From contig NZ_CP087998.1 in assembly GCF_021044585.1 (NCBI RefSeq), positions 1,860,001 to 1,924,000 on the forward strand: DNA of 64,000 bases, written 5' to 3'. Below the pieces are notes generated by a model that saw nothing but the letters and a program-made list of their open reading frames with translations, searched no databases and was not told the origin of the DNA. Numbering within the stretch: position 1 is the stretch's first letter; each line of letters opens with the position of its first letter. The position numbers and the translations under genes were made by a program. Positions 9,242 to 18,084 of the stretch are shown in pieces. This stretch comes from Sulfurimonas sp. HSL-3221 (lineage in GTDB: Bacteria; Campylobacterota; Campylobacteria; Campylobacterales; Sulfurimonadaceae).

Positions 9242-12200
9242 ATGCCAAAACGCGATGACATCAAAACGATTCTGCTCATCGGCTCCGGCCCGATCGTAAT
9301 CGGTCAGGCCTGCGAATTCGACTACTCCGGCACCCAGGCGGTCAAAACGCTCAAAGAGCTCGGCTACCGTGTCGTCCTGATCAACTCCAACCCGGCGACG
9401 ATCATGACGGACCCGGAGTTTGCCGACCGTACTTACATCGAGCCGATCAAAGAAGAGATCATCGCCCAGATCATCGCAAAAGAGAACGTCGACGCGATCC
9501 TGCCGACCATGGGCGGGCAGACGGCCCTGAATGCCGCCATGAGCATGTACGAAAAAGGAATGCTCGACGGCATCGAATTCCTCGGCGCCAATCCCGAAGC
9601 GATTAAAAAAGGCGAGGATCGCCAAGCGTTCAAGGAAGCGATGATCAAGCTCGGCATGGACCTGCCGCATTCGCGCTACGCCTACAACATGGACGAAGCG
9701 CTCGCGGCGGCCGAAGAGATCGGCTTCCCGATTATCATCCGTGCCTCTTTTACCCTCGCCGGCGGCGGTTCGGGCGTTGCCTACAACATCGACGAGTACA
9801 AACTGCTTGCCCAGCGCGGTCTGGATGAGAGCCCGATCACCGAGATCCTCGTCGAAGAGTCCCTCCTGGGGTGGAAAGAGTACGAGATGGAAGTTATCCG
9901 CGACCGCGCCGACAACTGCATCATCGTCTGTTCCATCGAGAACTTCGACCCGATGGGCGTCCATACCGGCGACTCCATCACGATCGCCCCGGCACTGACG
10001 CTGACCGACAAAGAGTACCAGCGCATGCGTGACGCCTCCTTCGAGATTCTGCGCGAGATCGGCGTCGATACCGGCGGTTCCAACGTCCAGTTCTCCGTCG
10101 ATCCGAAAACGGGGCGCATGATCGTCATCGAGATGAACCCCCGCGTCTCCCGCTCCTCGGCGCTGGCGTCCAAAGCGACGGGCTACCCTATTGCCAAAGT
10201 CGCGACCCTGCTCGCCGTCGGCTTTACCCTCGACGAGATCACCAACGATATCACCGGGACGCCGGCCTCCTTCGAACCGGTTATCGACTACATCGTCACC
10301 AAGACGCCGCGCTTCACCTTCGAGAAGTTCCCCGAAGCCGAAAACACCCTGACGACGGGAATGAAATCCGTCGGCGAGGCGATGGCCGTCGGCCGCACCT
10401 TCAAAGAGTCCATGCAAAAAGCGCTCTGCTCGCTGGAAACGGGCCTCTCCGGCTTTGACGAAATAGCGGGCGACATGGACCACATCCGCCACGAGATCCG
10501 CCGGCCGAACGCCGAGCGGATGCTCTACGTCGCCGAAGGCTTCCGCCGCGGCATGGACGTCGAGGAGCTCTTTGAACTCTCCAACATCGATCCGTGGTTC
10601 CTCTACCAGATCGAAGAGATCGTCGCCGAAGAGCAGACGGTCGACCTCGATATCCTCAACGACGCGGCCCGCCTGCGCAAGGCAAAAGCCAACGGCTTCA
10701 GCGACAAGAAGATCGCCCAGCTCATCGCCAAGCAGGGTGCGGGCGACATCCGCGAGAGCGACGTCTACAACGCGCGCAAACGCATGGGCATCCACCTCGA
10801 GTACAACGAAGTCGACACCTGTGCCGCCGAGTTCGAGGCGCTGACGCCCTACCTCTACTCCACGACGAACATCACGACCCTGCCCGAACAGCCGACGCGC
10901 GCTTCGGACAAGAAAAAAGTGATGATCCTCGGCGGCGGCCCGAACCGCATCGGCCAGGGGATCGAGTTCGACTACTGCTGTGTCCACGCGGCGTTCGCCC
11001 TCGAGGAGATGGGGATCGAGACGATCATGTACAACTGTAACCCCGAAACCGTCTCGACCGACTACGACACCTCCGACGTCCTCTACTTCGAGCCGATCGA
11101 TCTCGAGCATGTCCGCGAAGTCATCGAATACGAGAAACCGAACGGCGTTATCGTCCACTTCGGCGGCCAGACCCCGCTGAAGCTCGCCAACCCGCTGACG
11201 GCCATCGGCGCGCAGATCGCGGGGACCCCGGCCAAGGTGATCGACCTCGCCGAGGACCGCGAAAAGTTCTCCGACTTCGTGACCAAGCATGACCTCAAGC
11301 AGCCCGACAACGGCATCGCGACGACCAAAGAGGAGGCGATCAGCGTCGCTTCGCGTCTGGGCTACCCGGTCCTCGTACGCCCCTCCTTCGTCCTCGGCGG
11401 CCGCGCGATGCGTATCGTCTACAAAGAGGAGGAGCTGCGCCAATACATGGAAGAAGCGGTCTCCGTCTCCAACGACGCGCCGGTGCTCGTCGACAAGTTC
11501 CTTGACCAGGCGGTCGAGCTCGACGTCGACGCCATCTGTGACGGCAGCGAGGTCTATATCGGCTCGGTAATGCAGCACATCGAAGAGGCCGGTATCCACT
11601 CCGGCGACTCCGCCTGTTCGCTGCCGCCGGTCAACCTCAGCGATGCGCTGCTCGCACAGGTCGAGCAGCAGACGAAAACGATTGCCCTCGGCCTCGGTGT
11701 CATCGGCCTGCTGAACATCCAGTACGCCATCTACCAGAACGAGGTCTACCTCATCGAGGTCAATCCGCGCGCATCGCGTACCGTCCCCTTCGTCTCCAAG
11801 GCAACTGGGATGCCGCTGGCCAAAGTCGCGACACGCGTCATGATGGGCGACACCCTGCGCAACGCGCTGGCCTTCTACGACCGCTACGATATCGTCATCG
11901 AAGGCGACGGGCTGCTCAAACCGCGCCTGCGCGACCACATCGCCCTCAAAGAGGCGGTCTTCCCGTTCAACAAACTCTACGGCGCCGACCTGGTCCTGAG
12001 CCCGGAGATGAAATCGACCGGCGAGGTCATGGGGATCAGCTCCAGCTTCGGTGTGAGCTTCGCCAAGTCGCAGATGGCGGCGGGCAACCGTATCCCGACT
12101 TCGGGAACCTGTTTCCTCTCCTTCATCACGATGGACAAACCTGCCGGCGTCGAGATCGCTCGCGGACTGCATGAACACGGCTTCAAGCTCGTCGCCACCC

Positions 12201-12499
12201 GCGGCACCCAGAAGGTGATCGAAGAGGCGGGCATCCCGTGCGAACCGGTCCTCAAGATCTCCGAAGGACGCCCGAACATCGAAGACATGATGAAAAACGG
12301 CGACATCACCATGGCAATCAATACCTCCGACAACAACACGTCGAAAAAAGATGCCATCGTCATCCGACAGATCGTCCTGCGGATGAACATCCCCTATTTC
12401 ACGACGCTCAGCGCCGCCCGCGCCGCGATCGATGCGCTCGGCCACATGAAGGACGATGCTTGGACCGCCCCGCAAGCCCTTCAAGACTACCTGGCCTGA
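9242..12499 (+). CDS. carB: Carbamoyl-phosphate synthase large subunit
   Basis: A 1085-residue enzyme making carbamoyl phosphate from bicarbonate, ATP and glutamine-derived ammonia for arginine and pyrimidine synthesis. It shows the internal duplication of the family: two ATP-grasp halves, each with a glycine-rich start ('[20 protein letters not shown]' near 12 and '[18 protein letters not shown]' near 561) and matching metal-ligand segments ('[20 protein letters not shown]' and '[19 protein letters not shown]'). The C-terminal ~140 residues are the MGS-like regulatory domain. Length is normal. carA is not nearby; unlinked carA and carB is common in the phylum. Confidence 0.98.
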   Translation: MPKRDDIKTILLIGSGPIVIGQACEFDYSGTQAVKTLKELGYRVVLINSNPATIMTDPEFADRTYIEPIKEEIIAQIIAKENVDAILPTMGGQTALNAAMSMYEKGMLDGIEFLGANPEAIKKGEDRQAFKEAMIKLGMDLPHSRYAYNMDEALAAAEEIGFPIIIRASFTLAGGGSGVAYNIDEYKLLAQRGLDESPITEILVEESLLGWKEYEMEVIRDRADNCIIVCSIENFDPMGVHTGDSITIAPALTLTDKEYQRMRDASFEILREIGVDTGGSNVQFSVDPKTGRMIVIEMNPRVSRSSALASKATGYPIAKVATLLAVGFTLDEITNDITGTPASFEPVIDYIVTKTPRFTFEKFPEAENTLTTGMKSVGEAMAVGRTFKESMQKALCSLETGLSGFDEIAGDMDHIRHEIRRPNAERMLYVAEGFRRGMDVEELFELSNIDPWFLYQIEEIVAEEQTVDLDILNDAARLRKAKANGFSDKKIAQLIAKQGAGDIRESDVYNARKRMGIHLEYNEVDTCAAEFEALTPYLYSTTNITTLPEQPTRASDKKKVMILGGGPNRIGQGIEFDYCCVHAAFALEEMGIETIMYNCNPETVSTDYDTSDVLYFEPIDLEHVREVIEYEKPNGVIVHFGGQTPLKLANPLTAIGAQIAGTPAKVIDLAEDREKFSDFVTKHDLKQPDNGIATTKEEAISVASRLGYPVLVRPSFVLGGRAMRIVYKEEELRQYMEEAVSVSNDAPVLVDKFLDQAVELDVDAICDGSEVYIGSVMQHIEEAGIHSGDSACSLPPVNLSDALLAQVEQQTKTIALGLGVIGLLNIQYAIYQNEVYLIEVNPRASRTVPFVSKATGMPLAKVATRVMMGDTLRNALAFYDRYDIVIEGDGLLKPRLRDHIALKEAVFPFNKLYGADLVLSPEMKSTGEVMGISSSFGVSFAKSQMAAGNRIPTSGTCFLSFITMDKPAGVEIARGLHEHGFKLVATRGTQKVIEEAGIPCEPVLKISEGRPNIEDMMKNGDITMAINTSDNNTSKKDAIVIRQIVLRMNIPYFTTLSAARAAIDALGHMKDDAWTAPQALQDYLA

Positions 12500-12927
12500 C
12501 ACGGCTTCTGCTGGTCCAGACCGACACGACCGTCGGTTTTGTCTCGCAGAACGCGGAGGCCCTTGCGCGCGCGAAAAGCCGCCCCCCGTCCAAACCCTTT
12601 CTCAAGACCTTCGCCTCGATGAAAGCCTACAAACAGGCGGGGCGTATCCCCGGACGCTTCAAGCGCGAAGTGCGTTGCAGCACAAAGACGACCTACATTG
12701 TCAGGGGTCAGGCCTTCCGCATCGTCCCCGAGGGCAGCTACCATCAGCTGCTGCGCCCCTACGGCTGGCTCTACTCCACCTCCGCCAACGCGGCGGGGGG
12801 ACGATATGAGCCCGCCTATGCCGCTGAGACGGCCGACGTCGTCGTCGAGGATGCGCGGGGACTCTATGAAGACACACCATCCACAATCTATCAACTGAAT
12901 AATTGCAAAAAACGGAGAATCAGATAA
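12460..12927 (+). CDS. Short Sua5/YciO/YrdC-family protein
   Basis: This gene follows and overlaps carB in another frame. The recognisable start of the domain is '[16 protein letters not shown]', and 'KTTYIV', 'AFRIVPEG' and 'YSTSAN' are YrdC-fold landmarks. The usual YrdC N-terminal strand and the K-x-R nucleotide-binding region are reduced: the domain is ~140 residues against ~185. There is no ATG. TTG at 12460 with AAGGA 6 bases upstream is the best start; CTG at 12496, near the carB stop, is an alternative. A short YrdC-like gene next to carB seems to be a Campylobacterota trait (recalled, not checked). Given the missing N-terminal part, a threonylcarbamoyl-AMP synthase role is doubtful. 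Confidence 0.75.
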   Translation: MDRPASPSRLPGLTRLLLVQTDTTVGFVSQNAEALARAKSRPPSKPFLKTFASMKAYKQAGRIPGRFKREVRCSTKTTYIVRGQAFRIVPEGSYHQLLRPYGWLYSTSANAAGGRYEPAYAAETADVVVEDARGLYEDTPSTIYQLNNCKKRRIR

Positions 12928-12929
12928 GT

Positions 12930-13487
12930 ATGAATCATGTCAAATCTATCGCTTCGGGCCTCTACCTCGGCACGGCGGGAATCACGATGATGAGCGTCCT
13001 CTCCGGATGCGTCCAGGAGCAGCAGGAACACCAGAACCGCTACCTCATCGTCCAGCAGCAGGCCGGCGGCAAATACGTCGTCGTCGAAGAGATGCCGACC
13101 GAGGGTCCGAACCGCGCCATCATCCGCGAGTATGACGCCAACGGCACCATGACCGAGCGCTTCATGAACGAAGCGGAGATGAAGGCGCTGGCCCAGCAGG
13201 AGTATGACAAAATGCAGGCGGGCCAGAGCGAACTGAACCAACCGCCCCAGGGCGAGGGGATGGGACTGGCAGGGACGATCCTTGCCGTCGCCGCAGGCTC
13301 CCTGCTGGGGAACATGATCGGCAACGCGCTGATGAACAACGCCAACTACCGCCAGCATGCCGACCGCGTCAACAAAAGCGCCTACCACGCCACGCAGAAG
13401 GCAAAAGCGTCCAGCAGCAAGAAAAGCTTTTTCGGCGGCACCAAAACGGGGACTTCTTCGACCTCATCCACGACGTACGGAGGGTAA
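12930..13487 (+). CDS. UPF0323 family lipoprotein (YgiB-like position)
   Basis: A 185-residue lipoprotein. ATG at 12930 has GGAGA at 12914-12918; an in-frame TTG at 12903 lacks a site. The signal peptide ends in a lipobox 'SVLSGC' (Cys near residue 26). The mature protein has a charged ~80-residue domain, a glycine/alanine hydrophobic stretch (about 108-130, 'GLAGTILAVAAGSLLGNMIG') and a Ser/Thr/Lys-rich tail. It resembles the UPF0323 lipoproteins of Helicobacter and Campylobacter. It lies 3 bases before a glutathionylspermidine-synthase-like gene, just as YgiB precedes YgiC in enterobacteria. Confidence 0.85.
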   Translation: MNHVKSIASGLYLGTAGITMMSVLSGCVQEQQEHQNRYLIVQQQAGGKYVVVEEMPTEGPNRAIIREYDANGTMTERFMNEAEMKALAQQEYDKMQAGQSELNQPPQGEGMGLAGTILAVAAGSLLGNMIGNALMNNANYRQHADRVNKSAYHATQKAKASSSKKSFFGGTKTGTSSTSSTTYGG

Positions 13488-13490
13488 AAG

Positions 13491-14669
13491 ATGGTCCGAC
13501 TCGATTCCGTCTCGGCACTGCCGAACGACGCCCTGGACGCCCTCGGCTTTACCTGGCACACCGACAGCGACGGCACCCGCTATGTCGCCGACGAACTGGT
13601 CCTCGTCAGCGATACCGAAGCCGAGGCCTACTACGAGGCGGCCAATACCCTCTATGACATGTACGTGCAGGCGGCGGAGTATGTCATCGAAAACGACCTT
13701 TTCTTCGATCTCGGCATCCCTTTCAACCTGATCGATCCGATCAAGAAGAGTTGGGAGAACGACGTACACTGGCACGTCTATGGACGGTTCGACCTTGCCG
13801 GGGGAATCGACGGACAACCCATCAAGCTGATCGAGTTCAACGCCGACACGCCGACGGGCCTCTACGAGAGCGCGGTGCTGCAGTGGGCGCTGCTCAAGCA
13901 CAACGGGCTCGATGAAGCGCGCCAGTTCAACAACATCTACGAAGCTTTGCTCCAAAACTTCCGCCGCCTCATTACCCTCTTTGACGACCCGGACGATTTC
14001 GAGAAGTTCTACGACGGCTGGAAAATCCTTTTCAGCAGCGTCGAGGGCAATGACGAGGAGGAGGTGACGACGAAGCTGCTGCGCCAGATCGCGACCGATG
14101 CAGGCTTTGCCACGGGGTTTGAATTCCTGCAGAATGTCCGCTTCGATGACGAGGGGATCTTTGATGCTGATGACAGCCCCTTTGAATACTGGTTCAAGCT
14201 CTACCCCTGGGAAGACATCGCCACGGACGAACCGGAACTCGCGGTCCTGCTCGGCGCGATCATGGCCAACCAGAAGGCGATCATCCTGAACCCCGCTTAT
14301 ACCCTGCTCTTTCAGTCCAAAGGGATGCTCAAGATCCTCTGCGACCTCTTCCCGGACTCCCCCTACCTGCTCAAGAGCTCGTTCGAGCCGCTTTCGGGCG
14401 TGAAACAGGTGGAAAAGCGGATGTTCGGCCGCGAAGGGGCCAATACGCAGATCATGGATGCCGACGGCAGCGTACTCGTCTCGACGGAGGGGCCTTACGG
14501 CAACTATCGCCCGCTCTACCAGGAATATGTCCCCTTCCCGCAGGACCGCAGCGGCAACCGCTACCAGGCGGGAGTCTTCTTCGCCTACGAGGCATGCGGG
14601 CTCGGTTTCCGCCGCGGCGGCGAGATACTGGACAATATGAGCAAGTTTGTGGGGCACATGCTTTCGTAG
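13491..14669 (+). CDS. Glutathionylspermidine synthase family (YgiC-like) ATP-grasp protein
   Basis: A 392-residue protein matching the C-terminal synthetase half of glutathionylspermidine synthase, without the amidase half. Landmarks: 'LIEFNADTPTGLYESAVLQW' (about 112-131), 'PAYTLLFQSKGMLKIL' (about 266-281), the ATP-grasp segment 'YLLKSSFEPLSGVKQVEKRMFGREG' region (about 291-315) and the C-terminal 'CGLGFRRGGEI'. It should catalyse ATP-dependent amide ligation, but YgiC-like members do not make glutathionylspermidine as far as known and their substrate is unknown. Its pairing with a lipoprotein suggests an envelope-related substrate. Confidence 0.88.
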   Translation: MVRLDSVSALPNDALDALGFTWHTDSDGTRYVADELVLVSDTEAEAYYEAANTLYDMYVQAAEYVIENDLFFDLGIPFNLIDPIKKSWENDVHWHVYGRFDLAGGIDGQPIKLIEFNADTPTGLYESAVLQWALLKHNGLDEARQFNNIYEALLQNFRRLITLFDDPDDFEKFYDGWKILFSSVEGNDEEEVTTKLLRQIATDAGFATGFEFLQNVRFDDEGIFDADDSPFEYWFKLYPWEDIATDEPELAVLLGAIMANQKAIILNPAYTLLFQSKGMLKILCDLFPDSPYLLKSSFEPLSGVKQVEKRMFGREGANTQIMDADGSVLVSTEGPYGNYRPLYQEYVPFPQDRSGNRYQAGVFFAYEACGLGFRRGGEILDNMSKFVGHMLS

Positions 14670-14680
14670 AAAGTGGTGAG

Positions 14681-14702
14681 AGCGTCCCGGACGCTGTCCG
14701 GG
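14681..14702. other. Overlapping GC-rich hairpins between convergent genes
   Basis: Two alternative perfect stems overlap: AGCGTCC/GGACGCT (14681-14695) and CCCGGAC/GTCCGGG (14686-14702). They separate the convergent YgiC-like and monooxygenase genes. There is no T-run on either strand, so this may block read-through or protect RNA ends rather than act as a classic terminator. Confidence 0.4.
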
Positions 14703-14710
14703 GAAACGCT

Positions 14711-14974
14711 TCATTCCAGAAAATAGATATCCGGCCGGTCGATGACGCCGACCTCCTGCATCTTCTGCTTGAGATCCTCGGATGCGGCAAAGGCACGGGC
14801 TTTTTCAAGATCGGCGGCTTCAAACAGCGCGATGACCTCCTGGGGGTCGTCCGCGTTTTGAAGCAGATAGAGCTCTTTCAACCCGGCAGCGTCCCTTGCC
14901 CCCTTATGCCCGTCATACCCGGGCTTCCATTCGTTAAAATCCCTGACTTTGTGTCGTACCATCATAAAAGCCAT
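14711..14974 (-). CDS. Small dimeric alpha/beta-barrel (antibiotic-biosynthesis-monooxygenase-like) protein
   Basis: An 87-residue protein with the pattern of a single ferredoxin-like alpha/beta-barrel unit: 'MAFMMVRHKVRDFNEWKPGY', then 'GLKELYLLQNADDPQEVIALFEA' and a C-terminal 'KQKMQEVGVIDRPDIYFLE'. This matches small cyclase/ABM-like proteins that form dimers and act on small organic substrates or stress metabolites. Substrate unknown. It has GGGAG 5 bases before the ATG. It is transcribed alone. Confidence 0.7.
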   Translation of the reverse strand: MAFMMVRHKVRDFNEWKPGYDGHKGARDAAGLKELYLLQNADDPQEVIALFEAADLEKARAFAASEDLKQKMQEVGVIDRPDIYFLE

Positions 14975-15002
14975 CTCGTCTCCCTTGGTTGGATTATCGT
15001 TT

Positions 15003-15060
15003 GGAGTACCGCCCGAAGGCGGAAGCCTTCATACTTTTTTCAGTATGAAACACCTCCGGT
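15003..15060. repeat. REP-like multi-hairpin element, copy 1
   Basis: CCGCC-CGAA-GGCGG (15011-15024; a cUUCGg tetraloop on the minus strand) is followed by a perfect 8-bp stem TTCATACT/AGTATGAA (15030-15037/15044-15051), the whole flanked by GGAG and CTCC that can close an outer stem. The first hairpin recurs at 19644-19659 after the FadL-like gene. Confidence 0.5.
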
Positions 15061-15197
15061 AGATTCCGACTTAATTATTAAAATCAAAATCTCCGTTTTA
15101 GGAGAGAAACTGATGGGAATTGCGAAGACTATCAGTCGATATTGTAACGTCAGGATGGGCCTTTCGTCCCGCTTTGGTATAGATTTAACACTTCTGT

Positions 15198-15221
15198 TAT
15201 AGAGTTTCACTATACTCTATA
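15198..15221. promoter_or_regulatory. Inverted repeat, possible operator of the copper-delivery operon
   Basis: TATAGAGT (15198-15205) and ACTCTATA (15214-15221) are perfect inverted arms separated by 8 bases. A -10-like TATACT (15211-15216) overlaps the right arm. The site is 82 bases before the PCu(A)C gene start. This is the geometry of a repressor or activator site; the regulator is unknown. Confidence 0.45.
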
Positions 15222-15303
15222 GATATGCCTGAATGCGTCAGAACAACGAAAAGGTGGTCTGAGAAAATTGCAGGAATGTTTATTATCATCTCGAAGGAAC
15301 ATC

Positions 15304-15780
15304 ATGACCCTTTTGCATCGCGTATTGATCACAGCACTTTTCCTTGTCGCCGGCCTCTCCGCCCAGTCTGTCGAAGTCTCCGGCATCTATGTCCGCGAAG
15401 TCCCGCCGAATATGCCGAACAGTGCCGCATTTATGAAGTTGACGAACGCCACCGACAAACCGGTCGCGCTGGTAAGTGCCACCTCGACGGCTGCCAAGAC
15501 GGTCGAACTCCACGAACATGCGAACGTCAACGGCATGATGCAGATGCGCCAGATCCCGAAGATCGACATTCCGGCCGGCGGGACGACGATGCTTCAGCCG
15601 GGCGGCCTGCATGTCATGCTCATCGGCCTGACACAGAAGCTCAAGGCGGGGGAGAATGTCACGATCACATTGAACTTCTCCGACGGCGAAAGCATTACGC
15701 TTGAGGCGCCTGTCAAAAAAGTAGCCGGCATGATGATGCAGCAAAAAATGAAATGCGGCAGCGGTAAGTGCGGTAAGTGA
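15304..15780 (+). CDS. PCu(A)C periplasmic copper chaperone
   Basis: A 158-residue protein of the DUF461/PCu(A)C family. The start is ATG 15304 with AAGGA 5 bases upstream; the frame is open further up without a site. Signal peptide about 1-20. The Cu(I) ligand pattern is visible: 'AAFMKLTN', 'VELHEHANVNGMMQMR' and 'LKPGGLHVMLIGL'-like 'LQPGGLHVMLIGL'. A Met- and Cys-containing tail ('GMMMQQKMKCGSGKCGK') may add copper sites. The family delivers Cu(I) to the CuA site of cytochrome oxidase or to SCO. It heads an operon with an unknown Met-motif protein and SCO. Confidence 0.92.
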   Translation: MTLLHRVLITALFLVAGLSAQSVEVSGIYVREVPPNMPNSAAFMKLTNATDKPVALVSATSTAAKTVELHEHANVNGMMQMRQIPKIDIPAGGTTMLQPGGLHVMLIGLTQKLKAGENVTITLNFSDGESITLEAPVKKVAGMMMQQKMKCGSGKCGK

Positions 15781-15783
15781 CGG

Positions 15784-16257
15784 GTGAGTCTCAAAAAACT
15801 TTTTAAGATTCTCGCCATTCAGCTTGGCATCGCCCTGCTGCTCATTTTTGCCTATCTTGCCTACGATGCGGACGTCATCTACAAATGGCTTAGCGGCGAC
15901 GTACAGTTCGGCACGACTGCAAAAGAGTGCGACCTTCAGACTAGCGCCTGTACTGCAACGATGGGCGACGGCACGCCCGTGACCTTTGCCATCACACCCC
16001 GTCCGATCCCGGTCATGCAGAAGCTGCAGCTGCACCTTTCGACCCCCCATGCCTACAAGACACTCAAGGTGGAAATCTACGGTCTGAACATGAATATGGG
16101 CCGATACAGCTATATCCTGACGCGCACGGACGATGGCAATTACAGCGGCGAAGGGATGATCCCCACCTGCACCGGACGGATGGATTGGCGCGCCAACATT
16201 ATTGCCGAAGAACCGACAAAGCGCATCGGTGCCTATTTTACCTTTTCGACGGAGTAA
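15784..16257 (+). CDS. Membrane-anchored protein of unknown function, possibly YtkA/FixH-like copper protein
   Basis: A 157-residue protein starting with GTG 3 bases after the PCu(A)C stop. One N-terminal membrane helix (about 8-28) is followed by a ~125-residue exported domain. Notable residues are Cys at 'KECDLQTSACTA' (about 49-56) and near 133 ('PTCTGRMDW'), and a Met motif 'GLNMNMGRY' (about 102-110). The pattern of a Met-Gly motif followed by 'G.G.IP.C.G.M.WR' recalls the YtkA/FixH fold that occurs with copper-insertion genes. Lying between PCu(A)C and SCO, it probably takes part in copper handling or oxidase assembly; that is inference. Confidence 0.65.
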   Translation: MSLKKLFKILAIQLGIALLLIFAYLAYDADVIYKWLSGDVQFGTTAKECDLQTSACTATMGDGTPVTFAITPRPIPVMQKLQLHLSTPHAYKTLKVEIYGLNMNMGRYSYILTRTDDGNYSGEGMIPTCTGRMDWRANIIAEEPTKRIGAYFTFSTE

Positions 16258-16259
16258 CC

Positions 16260-16838
16260 ATGGTCCAACGTCTGATCCTGATTCTTTTCCCCATTTTGCT
16301 GGCCGCCGTGGCCTACTTTTATGTTATTCCCGCCGTGGAACGCTCCCATTACGACTTTACCCTTGAGAGTGCCGACGGTCCGGTCAGCCTCAGCGACTTC
16401 CGGGACAAAAAAGCCGTCGCCGTCTACTTCGGCTACACCTACTGCCCCGATATCTGCCCGACGACCTTCTCCAATCTCACGGGGGCCATGAAGCTCCTGC
16501 CGCCCGAAGCGGCCGAAGAGATGCAGGTGATCTTTGTCAGCGTGGACACCAACCGCGATACGCCGCAGAGCCTCAAGGAGTATGTCGAATACTTCTACCC
16601 CACCTACATCGGCGCGACCGGGACGAAGCAGGAGATCGACGACGTCGTCTCACGCTTTGACGGGACCGAATACACGATTCTCGAGGGGGGAAGCAAGGCA
16701 ATGGGCTACACCGTCGGCCACACCTCCTACGTCTACTTTTTCGACAAACAGGGCAACTTCAGCTCACGCCTGAACCACAGCATCGACCCCCGCGAAACGT
16801 TGACGCATATGGAAAAAGCGCTCGGTATCTCCCACTAA
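16260..16838 (+). CDS. SCO family copper chaperone / thiol protein
   Basis: A 192-residue thioredoxin-fold protein anchored by one N-terminal helix (about 5-22). ATG 16260 is 2 bases after the preceding stop. The copper-binding 'YCPDIC' (CxxxC) and the distal ligand His in 'VGHTSYVYFFD' are present, as is 'FVSVDTNRDTP'. SCO proteins load copper into CuA of cytochrome oxidase or reduce its cysteines. It closes the three-gene operon. Convergent transcription with the AI-2E-type gene follows. Confidence 0.93.
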   Translation: MVQRLILILFPILLAAVAYFYVIPAVERSHYDFTLESADGPVSLSDFRDKKAVAVYFGYTYCPDICPTTFSNLTGAMKLLPPEAAEEMQVIFVSVDTNRDTPQSLKEYVEYFYPTYIGATGTKQEIDDVVSRFDGTEYTILEGGSKAMGYTVGHTSYVYFFDKQGNFSSRLNHSIDPRETLTHMEKALGISH

Positions 16839-16909
16839 TTATACGGTACCCGAGCGAAGCCCGGATGCCTACGCTAACGCTCTGTTCCCTTCGGCAGGGT
16901 GCCCATACC

Positions 16910-16969
16910 CCAAGGGTACTTCTTTCAGGGCGCGCGCAGACGACCGAAGGAAGTACCTTCAGGTATGAA
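16910..16969. repeat. Imperfect inverted repeat between convergent genes (REP-like)
   Basis: An arm AAGGGTACTTCTTTCAGG (16912-16929) is imperfectly complementary to CCGAAGGAAGTACCTT, about 14 bases further on. It lies in the 200-base gap between SCO and the convergent AI-2E-type gene. It could serve as a two-way transcription stop or RNA-end protector. No ORF is supported in 16839-17037. Confidence 0.4.
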
Positions 16970-17037
16970 CCGCGCTCGCAACACATTCAAAACAAACCGT
17001 TCAGCAGTTATTTTCCCGAAAACTTGAAGTGCTGCTG

Positions 17038-18081
17038 TTACGCTTCTGCCGTCTGGCCGTTACCGCCCGTGCCGAGCAGCACGGCGATCCAGCGGGTCGA
17101 CTCTTCCGAATCGAAAACGATCTTCACCATGATTGTCAGCGGGATGGAGAGCAGCATACCGACCGGCCCCAGCAGCCATCCCCAGAAGATCAACGACAAG
17201 AAAACGACCAAAGTTGAGAGATCGAGCCCTCTGCCCATTACCTTCGGTTCGATGATCGAACCGACCAGCACGTTGATTGCAACATACCCGGCCGCAATCC
17301 AGAACGCCGAAGCCGGGTCAAGCTGGATGAGTGCCAGCAAAACGGCGGGTACGGCAGCCATAATCGATCCGATATTGGGGATAAAGTTCAGCAAGAAGGC
17401 TACGACACCCCACAGTACGGGGTAATCCAGGCCGAAGATGAGCAGCAGCAGATAGACGAGCAGACCCGTACCGGCGCTGATCAATGCCTTAAGCGCCATG
17501 TAGTGGTTGATCTTCGCCAGGATCTCGTTGAGATGCTTCTGGCCTTCAGAGTGGTTCCGGCGGTAGATATAGGCGATCTTGTTACGGTAGGCCACCCCCT
17601 CTAGAAGCATGAATACCGTTGTCAGCAAAATGACGAACCCGTTTGTCAGGATCGATCCGAATCCCTTGAGGGCCCCGGTCATATAGGCAAAAACCGCACT
17701 GGGATCGAGCAGCGTCTGCAGGTTCTTTTCCGGCAGGGTTATCCCCTGCCCGGTCAACCATGCCGCCACCCCGCCGAGACGGTTTCGCAGATCGGCTTCA
17801 TAGCCGGGAAGATTACCGATAAAGTCATTCGTGGCATGACCGACGATCACGCCGAAAAGCACAAAGAAGAGCAGCAGCAGACCGATAAGCATCAGCATCG
17901 CCAGTGCCATCGGGATTTTTCGATCCATCAAGAAGTGCAGCAGCGGCATCAGGATGATCGCAAGGAAGAGTGACAACAGGAAAGGGATAATGATCGCAGA
18001 TGCCGCTTTGACACCGGCAAAGACGATGACAACGGCGGCAAGGATAATAAAAACGTTCCCGAAACGGTTTGTCTGCTCCAT
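17038..18081 (-). CDS. AI-2E family (PerM-like) membrane transporter
   Basis: A 347-residue protein with about eight membrane helices in the UPF0118/AI-2E layout: a hydrophobic N-terminal pair, a ~120-residue loop region with an amphipathic helix ('GYEADLRNRLGGVAAWL'), then a helix bundle with 'GLDYPVLWGVVAFLLNFIPNIGSIMAAVPAVLLAL' covering about 225-260, the family hallmark (P-N-x-G). The last part includes 'GRGLDLSTLVVFLSLIFWGW'. Members export AI-2 or other small solutes or act as antiporters; the substrate here is unknown. It starts 3 bases after the ABC permease stop. Confidence 0.88.
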   Translation of the reverse strand: MEQTNRFGNVFIILAAVVIVFAGVKAASAIIIPFLLSLFLAIILMPLLHFLMDRKIPMALAMLMLIGLLLLFFVLFGVIVGHATNDFIGNLPGYEADLRNRLGGVAAWLTGQGITLPEKNLQTLLDPSAVFAYMTGALKGFGSILTNGFVILLTTVFMLLEGVAYRNKIAYIYRRNHSEGQKHLNEILAKINHYMALKALISAGTGLLVYLLLLIFGLDYPVLWGVVAFLLNFIPNIGSIMAAVPAVLLALIQLDPASAFWIAAGYVAINVLVGSIIEPKVMGRGLDLSTLVVFLSLIFWGWLLGPVGMLLSIPLTIMVKIVFDSEESTRWIAVLLGTGGNGQTAEA

Positions 18082-18084
18082 AGA

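Larger units (their letters stand above)
14975..15303. other. Intergenic region with REP-like hairpins, no gene
   Basis: This 329-base gap between divergent genes has no convincing ORF. It holds a multi-hairpin block at 15003-15060 (annotated separately) and an 8-bp inverted repeat at 15198-15221. Otherwise it is AT-rich and should contain the promoters for the monooxygenase gene (minus) and the copper-delivery operon (plus). Confidence 0.6.

Noticed and set aside
9173-12502. 1,109-codon open frame antisense to carB
   Set aside because: It mirrors the GC-rich codon pattern of carB on the other strand; the product is Asp/Val/Arg/Gly-rich with no domain, the usual shadow frame.
14594-15202. 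202-codon plus-strand frame over the monooxygenase-like gene and intergenic hairpins
   Set aside because: It spans an opposite-strand gene and REP-like structure with no start site or domain.
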